Assembly (NCBI GenBank): GCA_029844215.1
Contig: CM056740.1
Coordinates: 24,967,873-25,031,872 of the forward strand
Direction: 5' to 3'
From: Przewalskia tangutica
Taxonomy: Eukaryota > Streptophyta > Magnoliopsida > Solanales > Solanaceae
Length of the DNA: 64,000 bases
The notes under the pieces were generated by a model, which had not been told where the DNA came from, did no database searches, and was given only the letters and a program-made list of their open reading frames with translations. Of this stretch, positions 48,585 through 61,300 are shown in pieces. The stretch's first letter is position 1; each line of letters starts with the position of its first letter. Both the position numbers and the translations under genes were made by a program.

Positions 48585-48905
48585 TTGACATTACGCGTCG
48601 AGAATGGGTCGGGCGGTATACCTTATGGGCGAACAATGTGACCTTACGCGTCGAGATGGGCGGGCGATACCTTTATGGGCAGACTATATGACATTACCGC
48701 GTCCCAGGAATGGGCCGGGCATTATACCTTTATTGGCAGACTATGTGACCTTACCGCGTCGAGTTGGGCGGGCAAGATATCGTTATGGGCGAACTATGTG
48801 ACTTTACGCGTCCCATGATTGGGGTGGGCGGTATACCTTTATGGGCGTACTATGTGACTTTATCGCGTCCCAGTTGGGTCGGGCGATATGGCGTCCTCGT
48901 AAAGG
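48585..48905 (+). repeat. 57-bp minisatellite in B LTR2
   Basis: About six units containing tacctttatgggc and actatgtgac, in the same slot as the LTR1 and LTR3 arrays but differing in unit number and order of variants. Confidence 0.85.
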
Positions 48906-49553
48906 GCGGATTATGTTATGTAAGGTAAGTAAGTTATATGGTAATGAACTTGACGGTGTTTCCTAAGCGTATGCGTAAGAATGTGACTATAACTTTTATT
49001 GAAAAATGGGAAAAGATAATAAGGTGCGATTAAGTTCACGAGATGGTAATGACACGGTAGGATCGGTATGTACCCTTTTTATACTTGCCCTGTCATTCTT
49101 TTGTACGATTATGATTTGTTTCTCGTACCTTATTTTCCGCTCCATATTCGATACTGTTATGCGACCCGCCGGAAGCTGCGTTCATGTCCGCGAGTTTAGG
49201 TACCGATTGTGGATCCGCGAGCTTAGGATCTGGTTCAAAGATTTTGAGATGGCTCCAATGTTCGGAGCTTGTCGTCATGGTTATGTATATTGAAGTGCAG
49301 CGGGGCCTTGTCGCCATAGTATTTGTTCAAATCTTAGAGGTCAGTATTCATCCGTAGGGTGGGTAGCTAGAGTTGTTTTACATTGTTAAGCAGTGTACAC
49401 CCTTTGGGTAATTTTTATGTTATGGCAGCCTTATCGGCTCGGCCTTGGTTTAAAAAAAGTGTTATTTATCTTCCGCAATTTATTATGTTGTATGATTAGA
49501 AGGGTGCCCAGGTAGGGCACCAGTCGCGGCCCGGGGTCGGGTCGTGACAAAAG

Positions 49554-49565
49554 TGGTATCAGAGC
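49554..49565 (+). other. Primer binding site of B internal-2
   Basis: tggtatcagagc, intact, 4 bp after LTR2. A PBS directly after what is also a 3' LTR demonstrates the tandem arrangement. Confidence 0.92.
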
Positions 49566-49742
49566 AGTTAGTCCTCGGAAAGTGTCTACAGACCGTGTCT
49601 AGTAGAGTTTTGATTATCGGTGTGTTGTGCACCACGTCTATAATCAGGAGGTTGCAGGGCATTTAGGATTGGTTTCCATTCTTCTCACTCTGAGATCGTG
49701 CGATAGAGCTGTGTTGTTAGGGTCGTCTCTCCCTAACGAGTT

Positions 49743-49931
49743 ATGTTAATTGTAGCTACAAGAAAGTCAGCAGTGACCCAGGAAGGACTATGTGGATTGC
49801 GTATCCAGGTTGGTAATGATTATAGTATAGTTGGTATTGTGACATACATCTATACGGAGTTATGTATGAGGGTCAGACGCGTGTTGCCTAGAATGATTTT
49901 AGATTACCAGGAGTTGGTAAAGACTAACTAG
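49743..49931 (+). CDS. Unrecognised 62-codon frame in B internal-2
   Basis: Counterpart of 35409-35597 with a few substitutions (for example MLIVATRKSAVTQEGLCGLR at the start). No family recognised; function unknown and coding status doubtful. Confidence 0.2.
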   Translation: MLIVATRKSAVTQEGLCGLRIQVGNDYSIVGIVTYIYTELCMRVRRVLPRMILDYQELVKTN

Positions 49932-50345
49932 ATACCGGGAATGTATGGAATAGTTAATGAATTCTCGCCAAGGTCTTGTGTTTTATTTTGAGATAATTGG
50001 GAAAGGATGAGTTGTCTGATAGGGCAGTGAACCCTTAAGAAGTCATGTTAAGAAACTTAATGGAATACCATGTTAATATATTAAGCTACGTGGTAGGCTT
50101 AAGAGAATTGTACGGATGAGGTCCGTATAGAGTAAGTAATGGTTGTTGTGATCAAGACGACACGATTATGGTATTATGAGAAGTTTTTGTACCCGTTTAC
50201 TGGGGGACTGGTAAGGTAGGCTTGGAGCATGGAAATTGCGAGCCTAAGAATATTGATGACCGCTGAGACCTTAGATGTACAAGGTCTTCTCGGGTAGAAA
50301 GATTTATTATAGACCAAGAATAAGAGTTAAGTGCGACGGTGGGAC

Positions 50346-50373
50346 GGGGTGAGGACCTATTGCGGGTCGCCCC
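50346..50373 (+). other. Conserved internal hairpin, covarying form (B internal-2)
   Basis: ggggtga and tcgcccc arms, identical to the internal-1 copy. Confidence 0.6.
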
Positions 50374-50987
50374 ATAGCCTGAAATGGAGTGGGATCAGTT
50401 GGTAGTAGTTCCGCCGTGGACGAGTCACGAGGGTGCAAGGCCCAAGTCTAGTTAATTGTTTTACGGGTTCGTGGACGCGTTCCACCGGAACCAGGTCGTG
50501 AAAGCCGGAAATGGCCTTATATTGTTTTATAGAGTGACTCCAAAGATTAGAGGCCATAATCGGTATGGAAGTTATGTATGTATGCTAGTATGAGTTGGAA
50601 GTACGGAAAGAGTACGACCAGTAAGAAAGATAACAACCAAGTGTAAAGGAATAGAGCCTGAATCCATAAGAACCTTTCGAGGTAACTACACCCGTGAGTG
50701 TTTGGGGTGGTAGCTGAGCGGGTATATGAGAATTGCCCGGTGATTATACAGTCGTCAGACCCTAGTAGACCTAGTAGAGATGATCACGACAGACTTTGAG
50801 GTCATTATGAGTATGGACTAGTTGGCTTTGTGAGTGCCAAGGTTGACATCTTAATATAAGTATTGTTATGTGGCCATGGGTGGCATATGTAATATGAAGG
50901 GTGCAGTAAAAGGAGACTATGTCGCTATCTAATTAGATTGGACTCCGAAAGAACATTCGGGGACGAATGTTTCTAACGGGGGAAGAA

Positions 50988-52577
50988 TGTTACACCCCGT
51001 AACTCCAGGACATGTTTTAGAGAATGTACGTAAGGAACTCAAGACTTGAAATTGGTACGAAAGGAAGAATTGTTTTTCCGACGAAAAATCTTCCGAACGT
51101 CGGAAAGGAAAAATGTTCGTTGTTGAGAATTGGATTCTCAAAATGCTTTATTTGAAGAGTATGGAACTTATTAACATTATGGAAATTTATTTTTACGGAT
51201 TTGGTCATGTGGGGCCCACCCGAGGAATTTTACGTTTTGTGGGGCCCACGAGGTTCTGAATTTTATGGGACGAATGGGAGGCGACCGTGTACGCCCCCTC
51301 ATGGCTTGGTCGAATTAATGCAAGGGCAAAATGGTCTTTTGGCCAATGTTAAGATGACAAGTCTTGCTAATTAAAGAGCTTGACATTGTTGACTAAGTCG
51401 AGGGCGGCAGCGATCTCTTCCCTCCAAACTTAACATGTGTTGTAATCTAGACCCTCCATTGTGTTATATATCATCCTAAGTAGCAAGACTTAGCTCACAA
51501 CACTTAGAAAAATTTGAGAGACTTGTGTGTGCCTTGAGTTGCTCTCGGCTTTGACATTATTCCCACACAAATTTTTTGTAGTTTTGGTTCTTTATTCACA
51601 AGACTTTAACCCAAGGTCCCTAAGGGTATTGTAAGGATATCTCAATAGAAAGATTTCGGAAAAACGGCGTTTTCACGTTAGTCGCAAGGCGAAAACCTAA
51701 GGCATTTTCATAGGTTTTGATTGGAAATGGAAGAGAAGTTGGTTGTGAGCTTCTAAAGGCTTCAAATAGCGGATTGGAGTGTAAAGGAAAGGAGCTAAGA
51801 ATTGCTAAGGAGCGACATTGAATCTTGGAAATTATAAGGGCTTGTAAAGGGTGAAGTACTAAGTATAGCGTATTCTACTTGAAGGATGGAATAACTATCA
51901 AGGTTGAGGTACTTTGGAGCATTTTGCTATTTGTCGATAATCGTCGCGAGGTATGTGAACCTCTTCCTTCTTTTGACATGATTCTATGTATGGAATATAC
52001 ATGTAGTACTATTTCATGATTCCTTCTACTCTTAGAAGTTAAGAGGTATGTATGTTGATTTACTCTACGTAAAGGTTATGTCTAAGTTATCCTAAGTTCT
52101 TACCAAGTCTTATGGGGGATGTTGGTAAGAGTCGTTAGGAGGTATTTGGATCCAAGTTGGCTTGGCTAAGTTACGGCACAAATGAGAATAAGTATCGATC
52201 AAGCCACTGCAGCGTTAATAAAGGAAAATGTAATGACAATCAATTAAGTTAAAATGAGTAGAATTCTCCATCTGCATAGAAGCTAAGATAAGACAAAATT
52301 GTATTACATTTTCTAGATCATGGCTACTCGATTAAGATCGTTATAAATAAGTATAACTTATTCACAACGCACCAAAGTATATGTTACGTAATTTATAAGA
52401 ATTTACGTATGAAGTTTTAAGACTATGAACCTCAAATTTTTAAAAAGGTTATGGGACTTTATTCTTAAAGGAAGAAATTAATTGATTTAAAAGTAAAGAA
52501 TACTTGATTTGGAAAGTATTGATTTCTTGCCATTCTAAAGTTAAGAAACTTGTTTTCTTAAAAGTTAAGAGACTTGA
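50988..52577 (+). repeat. B LTR3, left part
   Basis: Starts TGTTACACCCCG after the PPT and follows LTR2 closely until ...aagagacttga, where D is inserted. It continues at 61978. The TATA-like box is at 51465-51470. Confidence 0.9.
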
Positions 52578-55500
52578 TGTTATACCCCGTAGTTCCAGGG
52601 TATGTATGCAAGGACGTACGTACGAGAATACGACAGAAAGATTGGAAAGGAAGAAAGAGGTGAATTTTCCACGGAAAAATTTCCGGTTTTTGTGAAGGAA
52701 AAAGGTTCGTTTATGGGAATTGGATTCCCAGATTTGGTATTCGGACTTCCTGGAATATTAGAGAATTATGGAATTTTATTTTCGAAAAAGGTCACGTGGG
52801 GCCCACGGGAGAAATTCTGATTTTGTAGGGCGCTTTGATTTTGAGATTTTGGCGTTTGGATATTTTTGGAAGACGAAATATTTTGGGCGAATCGGGGCGA
52901 CACGTGTCACCCCGTATGGCACCTTTGGTAGAAATATGTTTGTCTGTGCACAACACCGGTTAGAGTCGTTTTTAAAAGCGTTTTCACGACTTTCGTAGGG
53001 AATTTCCGCTATGTCATTAAGTATTTTTGCGGATTTTTCCGAGAGGCGAACATTTTGGACCAACGAGAGGCGGCAGCACCTCTCATTGGTGGGCAAAGTG
53101 GGCGGTGGACGATTTGGGGAGGGCAAGTGGGAGATATTTTTTGGTAGATATTTTGTGTGCAAGTTGGCTAGGACACTTGGGTGAATCTTGGCCCTACACT
53201 TGCTAGGCACTTGGCTAGATCTTGGCCATTGGTTGGCCTTGGCTTGTGCTATAAATACCCTCTCCTTTGATGAACTTCTTCATCCAAATTGCCTAAGTCT
53301 TGAGCCTTCCCCCTCCTTTTCGTGAGGCCCCTTGGCGAGAGTTCCCACTAGTGGGGTAGGCGAGGGTAGCCACCCACTCCTGTGGTGTGGCCGTGGGGTA
53401 CCACTGCCTAGTTTGTTTTCATATAATACCATCTTGGTAGAAATACTCTCAGTATTGTTATAATGCCCAATTACCTTAGCCATATACCTTGTAGTATTCT
53501 AAGGTTATACCTTTACAAAAAGCCAGTTATACTATTATACTTCCCGTCGATCCACAAACCGAAACCACTAGGAAAATCTCCATAGTCAGTTGGAGTTTGT
53601 GTAGAAGTTAGTTAGAACTTCTAAGGGTGGTTTAGAGCGGGTTGGGCGCTCGGAGTTGGAGCTAAACGATTGCCGGGATCGACTTTAAACTCGGATAATT
53701 ATGGGCTTATCGAGGTAATTATCTTGTCCTATTGTAATTGGAAATTACATGTTGTTAGATTGTATAGTAGAAGTATACTATATATAGTCTTGAACGTAAT
53801 TACATGGGTGTATTCTGATAGACTTGTGTAGTAGTCCGTGGAGTAGAATTGTACAGTTAGGGTTAGATGTATAACCCCTGGTTGGCTTGGTAGTAGGCCT
53901 CGTTAGAGGAGGAGGTTTCTGTTGTTGCGGGGAGAGTCTTTGCCGAAATTTACGTAGAAAGTTCTACGATGAGACCTAAATGTTAATAAAGCGCCTTGTG
54001 GCCTTATAGGTGGATGTACTACGTGTGGCGCGATCTACGTGGCTTAAGGGGTAGCCGACGTTTGGAAGTACTTGGGCGTTTTGCTGTAGTCGATACTCGT
54101 CGCGGTATGTGAACCTCTTCCTATCTCTCTGGCGTGATATGTGTGAACTATGTAGTGCGGTGAGCGTCGTGTGCTAAATGTGTTTGAATGGTTTAAAACA
54201 TAAAGTGTTATAACGGCTTTATGGGAAGTTGGTTATAACGACTTTATGTTAGTAAGAAAATACATGTGGTTTTAAGAGGTAATCGATTTGAACTATAAGC
54301 GGCTTGTTATATGATAAGAAAGAACTTGAAGTATTTTCAAAAGATTTTTGAATCATTTTGAAAGGAGAAGTAATACTTGGTGTTTGAAAACTTAAGAGTT
54401 ATACTAGCTTTATGGGAAGTTAGGTATAACGGCTTAAGAATGCTTTTCTTGATTTCGAAATCGAATGTATCGACAAACCATCTGCGAGCGTTAATAAAAG
54501 GAAATGTTTTGAATAATTAAGTATTATGAAAACGAGAAACTTCCATCTGCATAGAAGCTAAGATGAGACAAAATGATATTTCCTAGATCATGGCTGCTGT
54601 AATAAGATTGTTATAAACAAGAATATCCTACTCACATATAAGGCTTATGTTTCTCAGATTGTTTAAAAGAGAATTATATTCTTAAATGAACAAGATTATG
54701 AACTACGAAACCTTTCTAAAAATAAGAAACGTGAACATTTGAAATTAGGCAAACTTGGACGTTTGAAAAATAATGTTGTTACTTGATTTTACAAAGAGAA
54801 GTAATTGGTTTACTTTAAAAAGGATAGTCACTCTATTTTATACTACGGGTATTGTGTGAGATTGTGAAAGTAACGATCTCTTTAAAGAGTTGATGTATGA
54901 AGTACTTTGGGGATAAAAACCCGATTTTGTTAATCATATAGTAGAAGGTACCTTGTGTGAACAACTTGATTGTATTGGTTTGTGATAGCCTTGTAATACT
55001 TTCTTGATTGCGTTGATAAGTAAACGTGTTGGGATGCTACGTGTGTTAGTATCTTGTGATGTTTGTGTGAAGGGTTTCCGCGATTGTGCTTATTAACTAT
55101 CGATCGTTATGATAGTATTGTGGCATTCATCTCGAGATGATTCCGGGTTAAGCCGCCTCCGTCGCGGTAGACTCAGCGGGTCGATGGACCTATGATTCGA
55201 GAATACCTCATGCAGTCCCGGCCTATGCGGAACTACGAGTTCCGTGTTAGTGTCGCCTTTATGGGCATGCGGTCCTTGGGCTACGCGGATTGCAGTCGGG
55301 GCGATGCCGGAAGTAGCTACCCTCGACGCGAGATGCCATGCGGGCCGATGAGATTGGCCTATGCGAGTCGCGGAAGTTCGAGACTAGACGCGCGCATTAG
55401 ATCTGCGGGCAAGTGGCCGCCTTTGATCATGTGACGGTGCAGACAGATCTTATAATCTGATTCATGACCTTGTTGATGCGTAGGTGTTAGTAGACGGCTA

Positions 55501-56205
55501 TGCCTTCGCATTTTACCCCGTCGGTGTTATTATGGCACGTGGGACACGTGTTCATGTGTGTTCCTTGGAACTTTTATATCATAAACTGCCGTGATGAGAA
55601 TGTGTCCCACGGCACGATTGATGTTGTGGGCGTGAGACCCATCGTTATGTTCTTTGGTGATGACTTGAGGCGTGAGTCCACGACTTGATATATTGCTTAG
55701 TTATTGTAAAGCGTAGTTTGGTCATCATACATGTCTCCCGCTTTATAGACTATTATGATTTCATTTGCGTATTTTTAGTTTCACATACTCTGCACTGTTA
55801 TCTTGACCTCCTTCGAGGCCGTTCATGCCGCGAGTTGAGGTACATCGATCGTTGATCCTAGCTCTCGTGGTCACGCATTGCTTGGGAAGCTCCGTTTCTC
55901 CGAGGCTTATCGGTGGTATAGTCCGTCGTAGTAAGTGTTTACATTCGGGGTTTGGCGGCCCCGTCCCGCCACTATGGTCGTATCATTCTTAGAAGTGCAT
56001 GTAGTACCGTGGCGGTGGTTGGTAAAAAGGATTAAGCCGTTCATTTGTAAAAGAGTTGATGATTATATATATGCCGAAAGGCAAGTTTTCCTGATTATTG
56101 TTTTATATTTCGTTATCTCATGTTGTTGTTTTATGTTCGTGATTACTCGATGTTGTGTCACTAGGGTGCCCGGTAAGGCACGATCCACGCCCGCCGGTCG
56201 TGACA
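52578..56205 (+). repeat. 5' LTR of D (3628 bp)
   Basis: Begins TGTTATACCCCG; TATA box at 53250-53257; ends GGTCGTGACA before the PBS. Many CAG/CTG/CCG sites that are intact in its own 3' LTR are altered here, for example gtccacgact against gtccctgact. CACGTG motifs occur near 52794 and 52902. Confidence 0.92.
53250..53257 (+). promoter_or_regulatory. LTR TATA box (D 5' LTR)
   Basis: tataaata after ggcttgtgc, with ccattggttggcc upstream. Confidence 0.78.
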
Positions 56206-56209
56206 AAAG

Positions 56210-56221
56210 TGGTATCGAGCG
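56210..56221 (+). other. Primer binding site of D
   Basis: tggtatcgagcg, CAG-shortened initiator-Met-tRNA-type site. Confidence 0.82.
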
Positions 56222-56407
56222 ATTAATCCTCGGAAAGTGTCTACGCACCGTATCCGATGAAGTCTTGATTATCGGTGTGTTGTGCACCACATCAATAATC
56301 GTGAGGCTATAGGATATTTAGGATTGGTTTCTATTCTTCTCACTCGAGATCGTGCCTTAGAGTTGTGTTGTAAGTTGAACCTCCGACGAAATCTTTTCCT
56401 TATCATT

Positions 56408-56850
56408 ATGCCTCGCGTAGGCAACCCGAGCCCAGAGGGCAAGCGCAGGCGGAGCTGCGAGTAGAGTTCGAGGTGGCGAGGGCACAGCCCAATCATTACC
56501 TAGGGTAGTGCTTCATTCGGGGATTTCGCGGCGTCACTAGCCCGCAGAGTTTAGCACGGTGACGGCGGTTCCATGCGTCCACGATATTTGAACCTTCGCC
56601 CACGCATCGAACAAGTGAATATAGATTTCAAAGAGGCGACCTGTACTAGCTATAGATTTGGCTACCGGAGATTATACCGATGTACCACGAGTCTTGATGA
56701 CTACCTAAGAGAGGTTATGCAAGAGTAATTCTTGATTGGGCTTGAGCATGGCACGTATGCGGGCTTATGCAGCAGGCGAAAAACGTAGATTGACTGTTAA
56801 CCAAGGGCGAGAAGAGGGCGGGCGGAAGGTCCTTCGGTAACTTTCAAGGT
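56408..56850 (+). pseudogene. gag-start remnant of D, shortened
   Basis: ATG at 56408 with the shared start. The frame is broken, and the linker-to-non-coding junction near 56847 lacks the same roughly 370 bp as C1. No capsid core or zinc knuckle is readable. Confidence 0.5.
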
Positions 56851-57177
56851 GAGTATACCTTAAGTGCTATGTTCGATAGCGAGTGTTAGTTGTGATTAGA
56901 ATCATGGTGGGTTAACCAAGTAAGATTTTGGGGGATAGAGAAGGTGTGAGCCTTAAAGTGTTATACGTAAAGACCTTAGAGGTAAGGCCATCTCAAGAAA
57001 GGTGTAGTGTTATGTTTGACCCTTATAGGAGTGCATAGTGCACGTGAGCTATGTTCGTGGGATAAGTCCCAGAGTAGCGTGATTTGAAGGAAGGTAGTCG
57101 AGCTAAGACCGCCGGGTTTTCGTAACGTGTTTAGTAAGATTGTTCCTTCGGAGATGGTATTTCGCGCAATACGGGTC

Positions 57178-57204
57178 GGGTTGAGGCCGTACGCGGGTCA
57201 ACCC
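57178..57204 (+). other. Conserved internal hairpin (D copy)
   Basis: gggttga and tcaaccc arms with a 13-nt loop (ggccgtacgcggg). Confidence 0.6.
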
Positions 57205-58328
57205 GCGCGTATGGTGGTGGTCGGTTGTGGTGGTCCTCTTTGTGTTAGGGTCATGAGGGTGTTAGGCCCATGTTTAGTTAGCCGTGCAAGTTCGTGGATG
57301 CGTTCGACCGATGGTCCGGCCGATGGGGCAGCCTAACGTGTTCTTCGGTCAAGCGTCGCTCGGCGGTGTTGATGTTATCCGAAAGGTTGTGAGGTTGCAG
57401 GGTGCCTACCTTCACCTTATGACGATGGAGCCCAGTGCGGCTGTTTCTCTTCTCGGGAGTTTGTACGAGCGGGGCTAGGAACTCAGGTGAGTCTCTCAGA
57501 CGCACCGCCTCGCCGGTGTTTTGATTTCGTGGTAGCTGTGAGGATCGTTGTCTCCGGTTGAAGTGTTTAAGCTACCATTTCGATGTTCGGATGTCGTCTT
57601 GCGGCGCCTTGTAGGTAAATGCAAGTTGCGGTCGATTGGTTCGATGTTGGCGGGGTTCAGATAGTTGGTTGAGCTTGTTCCACAGATCGTGGATAGTGAA
57701 GCTTGTCTAGAAGAAGTTCGGCGGCTCGGAGGAATTGTGCGGATAATCGGCGGCGACGCCAGAGTTCAGTTGACGGTCGGTCTTCTTGAAAGTACCACCC
57801 CGGGCAGGGTGTGACGAGTTTTGGAAACAGAAGGAACTTAGCCCGAGTTACTTTGGGCCTTTGTGAGTTCATGTGAAGAATAGGCGAGTTGCCTATATGT
57901 TAGCATTTGCCGTCCGACTTAGGAGGAAGGGCGTCCGTCTTTCGTATTGTTATGTTCGGAAAGTATCGAAGATCCATCCGAATGTTCCCGATTAATGATG
58001 ACCACGTTAGAGATAGTAACCGAGTTTTGGATACTAAAGCGATCGAAATGTGGTAAGGGTTCGAGTGCACGGCGCCTTCGTGATCGCATGCGGCCCTGCA
58101 TCGTTGTTGGGTCGTCGAGCAAGGCTCGCGACAAAGTGACAAAAGTAGTATTATTTGTGGTGATGTAGAGGTGTTTCCTCGTGGACTTAGATGTAAGTGT
58201 TGCGCAGTATTTACGTGGCGGTATGGCGAGATTGTTTCGTAAGTATAGTAGTGAAGACTATCTTGGCGCACGCTTGTTTTGAGACTTAGAAGGAACATTC
58301 GGGACGAATGTTTCTAAGGGGGGAAGAA

Positions 58329-61300
58329 TGTTATACCCCGTAGTTCCAGGGTATGTATGCAAGGACGTACGTACGAGAATACGACAGAAAGATTGGAAAG
58401 GAAGAAAGAGGTGAATTTTCCACGGAAAAATTTCCGGTTTTTGTGAAGGAAAAAGGTTCGTTTATGGGAATTGGATTCCCAGATTTGGTATTCGGACTTC
58501 CTGGAATATTAGAGAATTATGGAATTTTATTTTCGAAAAAGGTCACGTGGGGCCCACGGGAGAAATTTACGGTTTTGTGGGGCCCGCTTTGATTTTGAGA
58601 TTTTGGCCGTTTTGGATATTTTCGGAAGACGAAATATTTTGATTGAATCGGGGCGACACGTGTCACCCCACGTGGCACCTTTGGGTAGAAATATGTTTGT
58701 GCACAACACGGTTAGAGTCGTTTTCGACTAAACGTTTTCACGACTTTCGTAGGGAATTTCCGCTATGTCATTAAGTATTTTTATGGATTTTTCCGAGAGG
58801 CGGAACATTTTGGACCAACGAGAGGCGGCACTGCACCCTCTCATTGGTGGGCAAAGTGGCGGTGGACGATTTGGGAGGGCAAGTGGGAGATATTTTTGGT
58901 AGATATTTTGTGTGCAAGTTGGCTAGGACACTTGGGTGAATCTTGGCCCTACACTTGCTAGGCACTTGGCTAGATCTTGGCCATTGGTTGGCCTTGGCTT
59001 GTGCTATAAATACCCCTCTCCTTTGATGAACTTCTTCATCCAAATTGCCTAAGTCTTGAGAGCCTTCCCCTCCCTTTTCGCAGGCCCTCGCCGAGAGTTC
59101 CCCTAGTGGGTAGGCAGGTAGCCACCCCTCCTTTGTGGTGTGTGGGGTACCCACTGCCTAGTTTGTTTTCATATAATACCCCCCCCTCTTGGTAGAAATA
59201 CTCTCAAGTATTGTTATAATGCCCAAATTACCTTAGCCATATACCTTGTAGTATTCTAAGGTTATACCTTTACAAAAAGCCCAGTTATACTATTATACTT
59301 CCCGTCAGTCACAAAACCGAAACCCTAGGAAAATCTCCATAGTCAGTTGGAGTTTTGTGTAGAAGTTAGTTAGAACTTCTAAGGGTGGTTTAGAGCGGGT
59401 TGGGCGCTCGGAGTCGAGCTAAACGATTGCCCAGATCGACTTTAAACTCGGATAATTATGGGCTTATCGAGGTAATTATCTTGTCCCTATTGTAATTGGA
59501 AATTACATGTTGTTAGATTGTATAGTAGAAGTATACTATATATAGTCTTATCAGTAATTACATAGGATCATTACAGATGACTTGTGTAAGAGTACCGTGG
59601 AGTAGAATTGTACCCGTTAGGGTTAGATGTATAACCCCTGGTTGGCTTGGTAGGCCTCGTTAGAGGAGGAGGTTTACGCTGTTGCGGGAGTCTGCGAAAT
59701 TTCAGAGAAAGTTCTACGATGAGACCTAAATGTTAATAAGCGCGTTGTGGCCTTATAGGGGGATGTACTACGTGTGGCGCGATCTACGTGGCTTAAGGGG
59801 TAGCCGACGTTTGGAAGTACTTGAGCGTTTTGCTGAGTCGATACTGCCGCGAGGTATGTGAACCTCTTCCTATCTCTCTAGCATGATATGTGTGAACTAT
59901 GTAGTACCAGAGACGCATACGTGCTAAATGTGTTTGAATGGTTTAAAACATAAAGTGTTATAACGGCTTTATGGGAAGTTGGTTATAACAGCTTTATGTT
60001 AGTAAGAAAATACATGTGGTTTTTAAGAGGTAACTGATTTGAACTATAACTGGCTTGTTATATGATAAGAAAGAACTTGAAGTATTTTCAAAAGATTTTT
60101 GAATCATTTTGAAAGGAGAAGTAATACTTGGTGTTTGAAAACTTAAGAGTTATACTAGCTTTATGGGAAGTTAGGTATAACGGCTTAAGAATGCTTTCTT
60201 GATTTGAAATCGAATGTGTATCGACAAACCATCTGGCGTTAATAAAAGGAAATGTTTTGAATAATTAAGTATTATGAAAACCGAGAAACTTCCATCCGCA
60301 TGTAAGCTAAGATGAGACAAAATGATATTTCCTAGATCATGGCTGCTGTAATAAGATTGTTATAAACAAGAATATCCTACTCACATATAAGGCTTATGTT
60401 TCTCAGATTGTTTAAAAGAGAATTATATTCTTAAATGAACAAGATTATGAACTACGAAACCTTTCTAAAAATAAGAAACGTGAACATTTGAAATTAGGCA
60501 AACTTGGACGTTTGAAAAATAATGTTGTTACTTGATTTTACAAAGAGAAGTAATTGGTTTACTTTAAAAAGGATAGTCACTCTATTTTATACTACGGGTA
60601 TTGTGTGACATTGTGAAAGTAACGTATCTTTTAAAGAGTTGATGTATGAAGTACTTTGGGGATAAAAACCCGATTTTGTTAATCATATAGTAGAAGGTAC
60701 CTTGTGTGAACAACTTGATTGTATTGGTTTGTGATAGCCTTGTAATACTTTCTTGATTGCGTTGATAAGTAAACGTGTTGGGATGCTACGTGTGTTAGTA
60801 TCTTGTGATGTTTGTGTGAAGGGTTTCGATTGTGCTTATTAACTATCGTCGTTATGATAGTATTGTGGCATTCATCTCTTGAGATGATTCCGGGTTAAGC
60901 GCCCTCCGACGCGGTAGACTCAGGGTCGATGGACCTTTGATTCGAGAATACCTCACGCAGTCCCGGCCTATGCGAACTACGAGTTCCGTGTTAGTGTCGT
61001 CCTTTATGGGCATGCGGTCCTCAGGCCATGCGGATTGCGGTCGGGGCGATGCCGGAAGTAGCTACCCTCGATGCGGGGATGCCTCATGCGGCCGATGAGA
61101 TTGGCCTATGCGAGTCTGCGGAGTTCGAGGACTAGACGCGCGCATTAGATATCTGCGGGCAAGTGGCGGCTTTGATCATGTGACGGTCTAGACAGATCTT
61201 ATGATACAGTTCATGACCTTGTTGGTACTGTGGGTGTTAGTAGACGGCTATGCCTTCGTACTTACCCCGTACGGTGTTATTATGGCACAGGTGGGACCTG

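Larger units (their letters stand above)
46589..49549 (+). repeat. B LTR2 (2961 bp)
   Basis: The only uninterrupted B-type LTR here. It begins TGTTACACCCCG after a PPT and ends GGGTCGTGACA before a PBS, so it serves as the 3' LTR of one unit and the 5' LTR of the next. A gacacgtggcacc motif lies near 46887, a TATA-like tatata at 47070-47075 and the 57-bp minisatellite at 48585-48905. No gene is visible. Confidence 0.9.
49550..50987 (+). mobile_element. B internal-2 (1438 bp)
   Basis: Uninterrupted version of B internal-1 and nearly identical to it over most of its length. It holds the 62-codon frame (49743-49931), the covarying hairpin (50346-50373), an inverted repeat (50952-50971) and a PPT (50972-50987). 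No retrotransposon protein domain is readable on either strand. Confidence 0.85.
56206..58328 (+). mobile_element. D internal region (2123 bp)
   Basis: Leader, gag-start remnant (56408 to about 56850), then non-coding sequence collinear with C1. It includes the hairpin (57178-57204), the gtgacaaaagtagta motif (58136-58150), the inverted repeat aacattcg/cgaatgtt (58294-58312) and the PPT tctaaggggggaagaa (58313-58328). It reads straight through the site where C2 entered C1 (near 57395). No pol domain is present. Confidence 0.88.
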
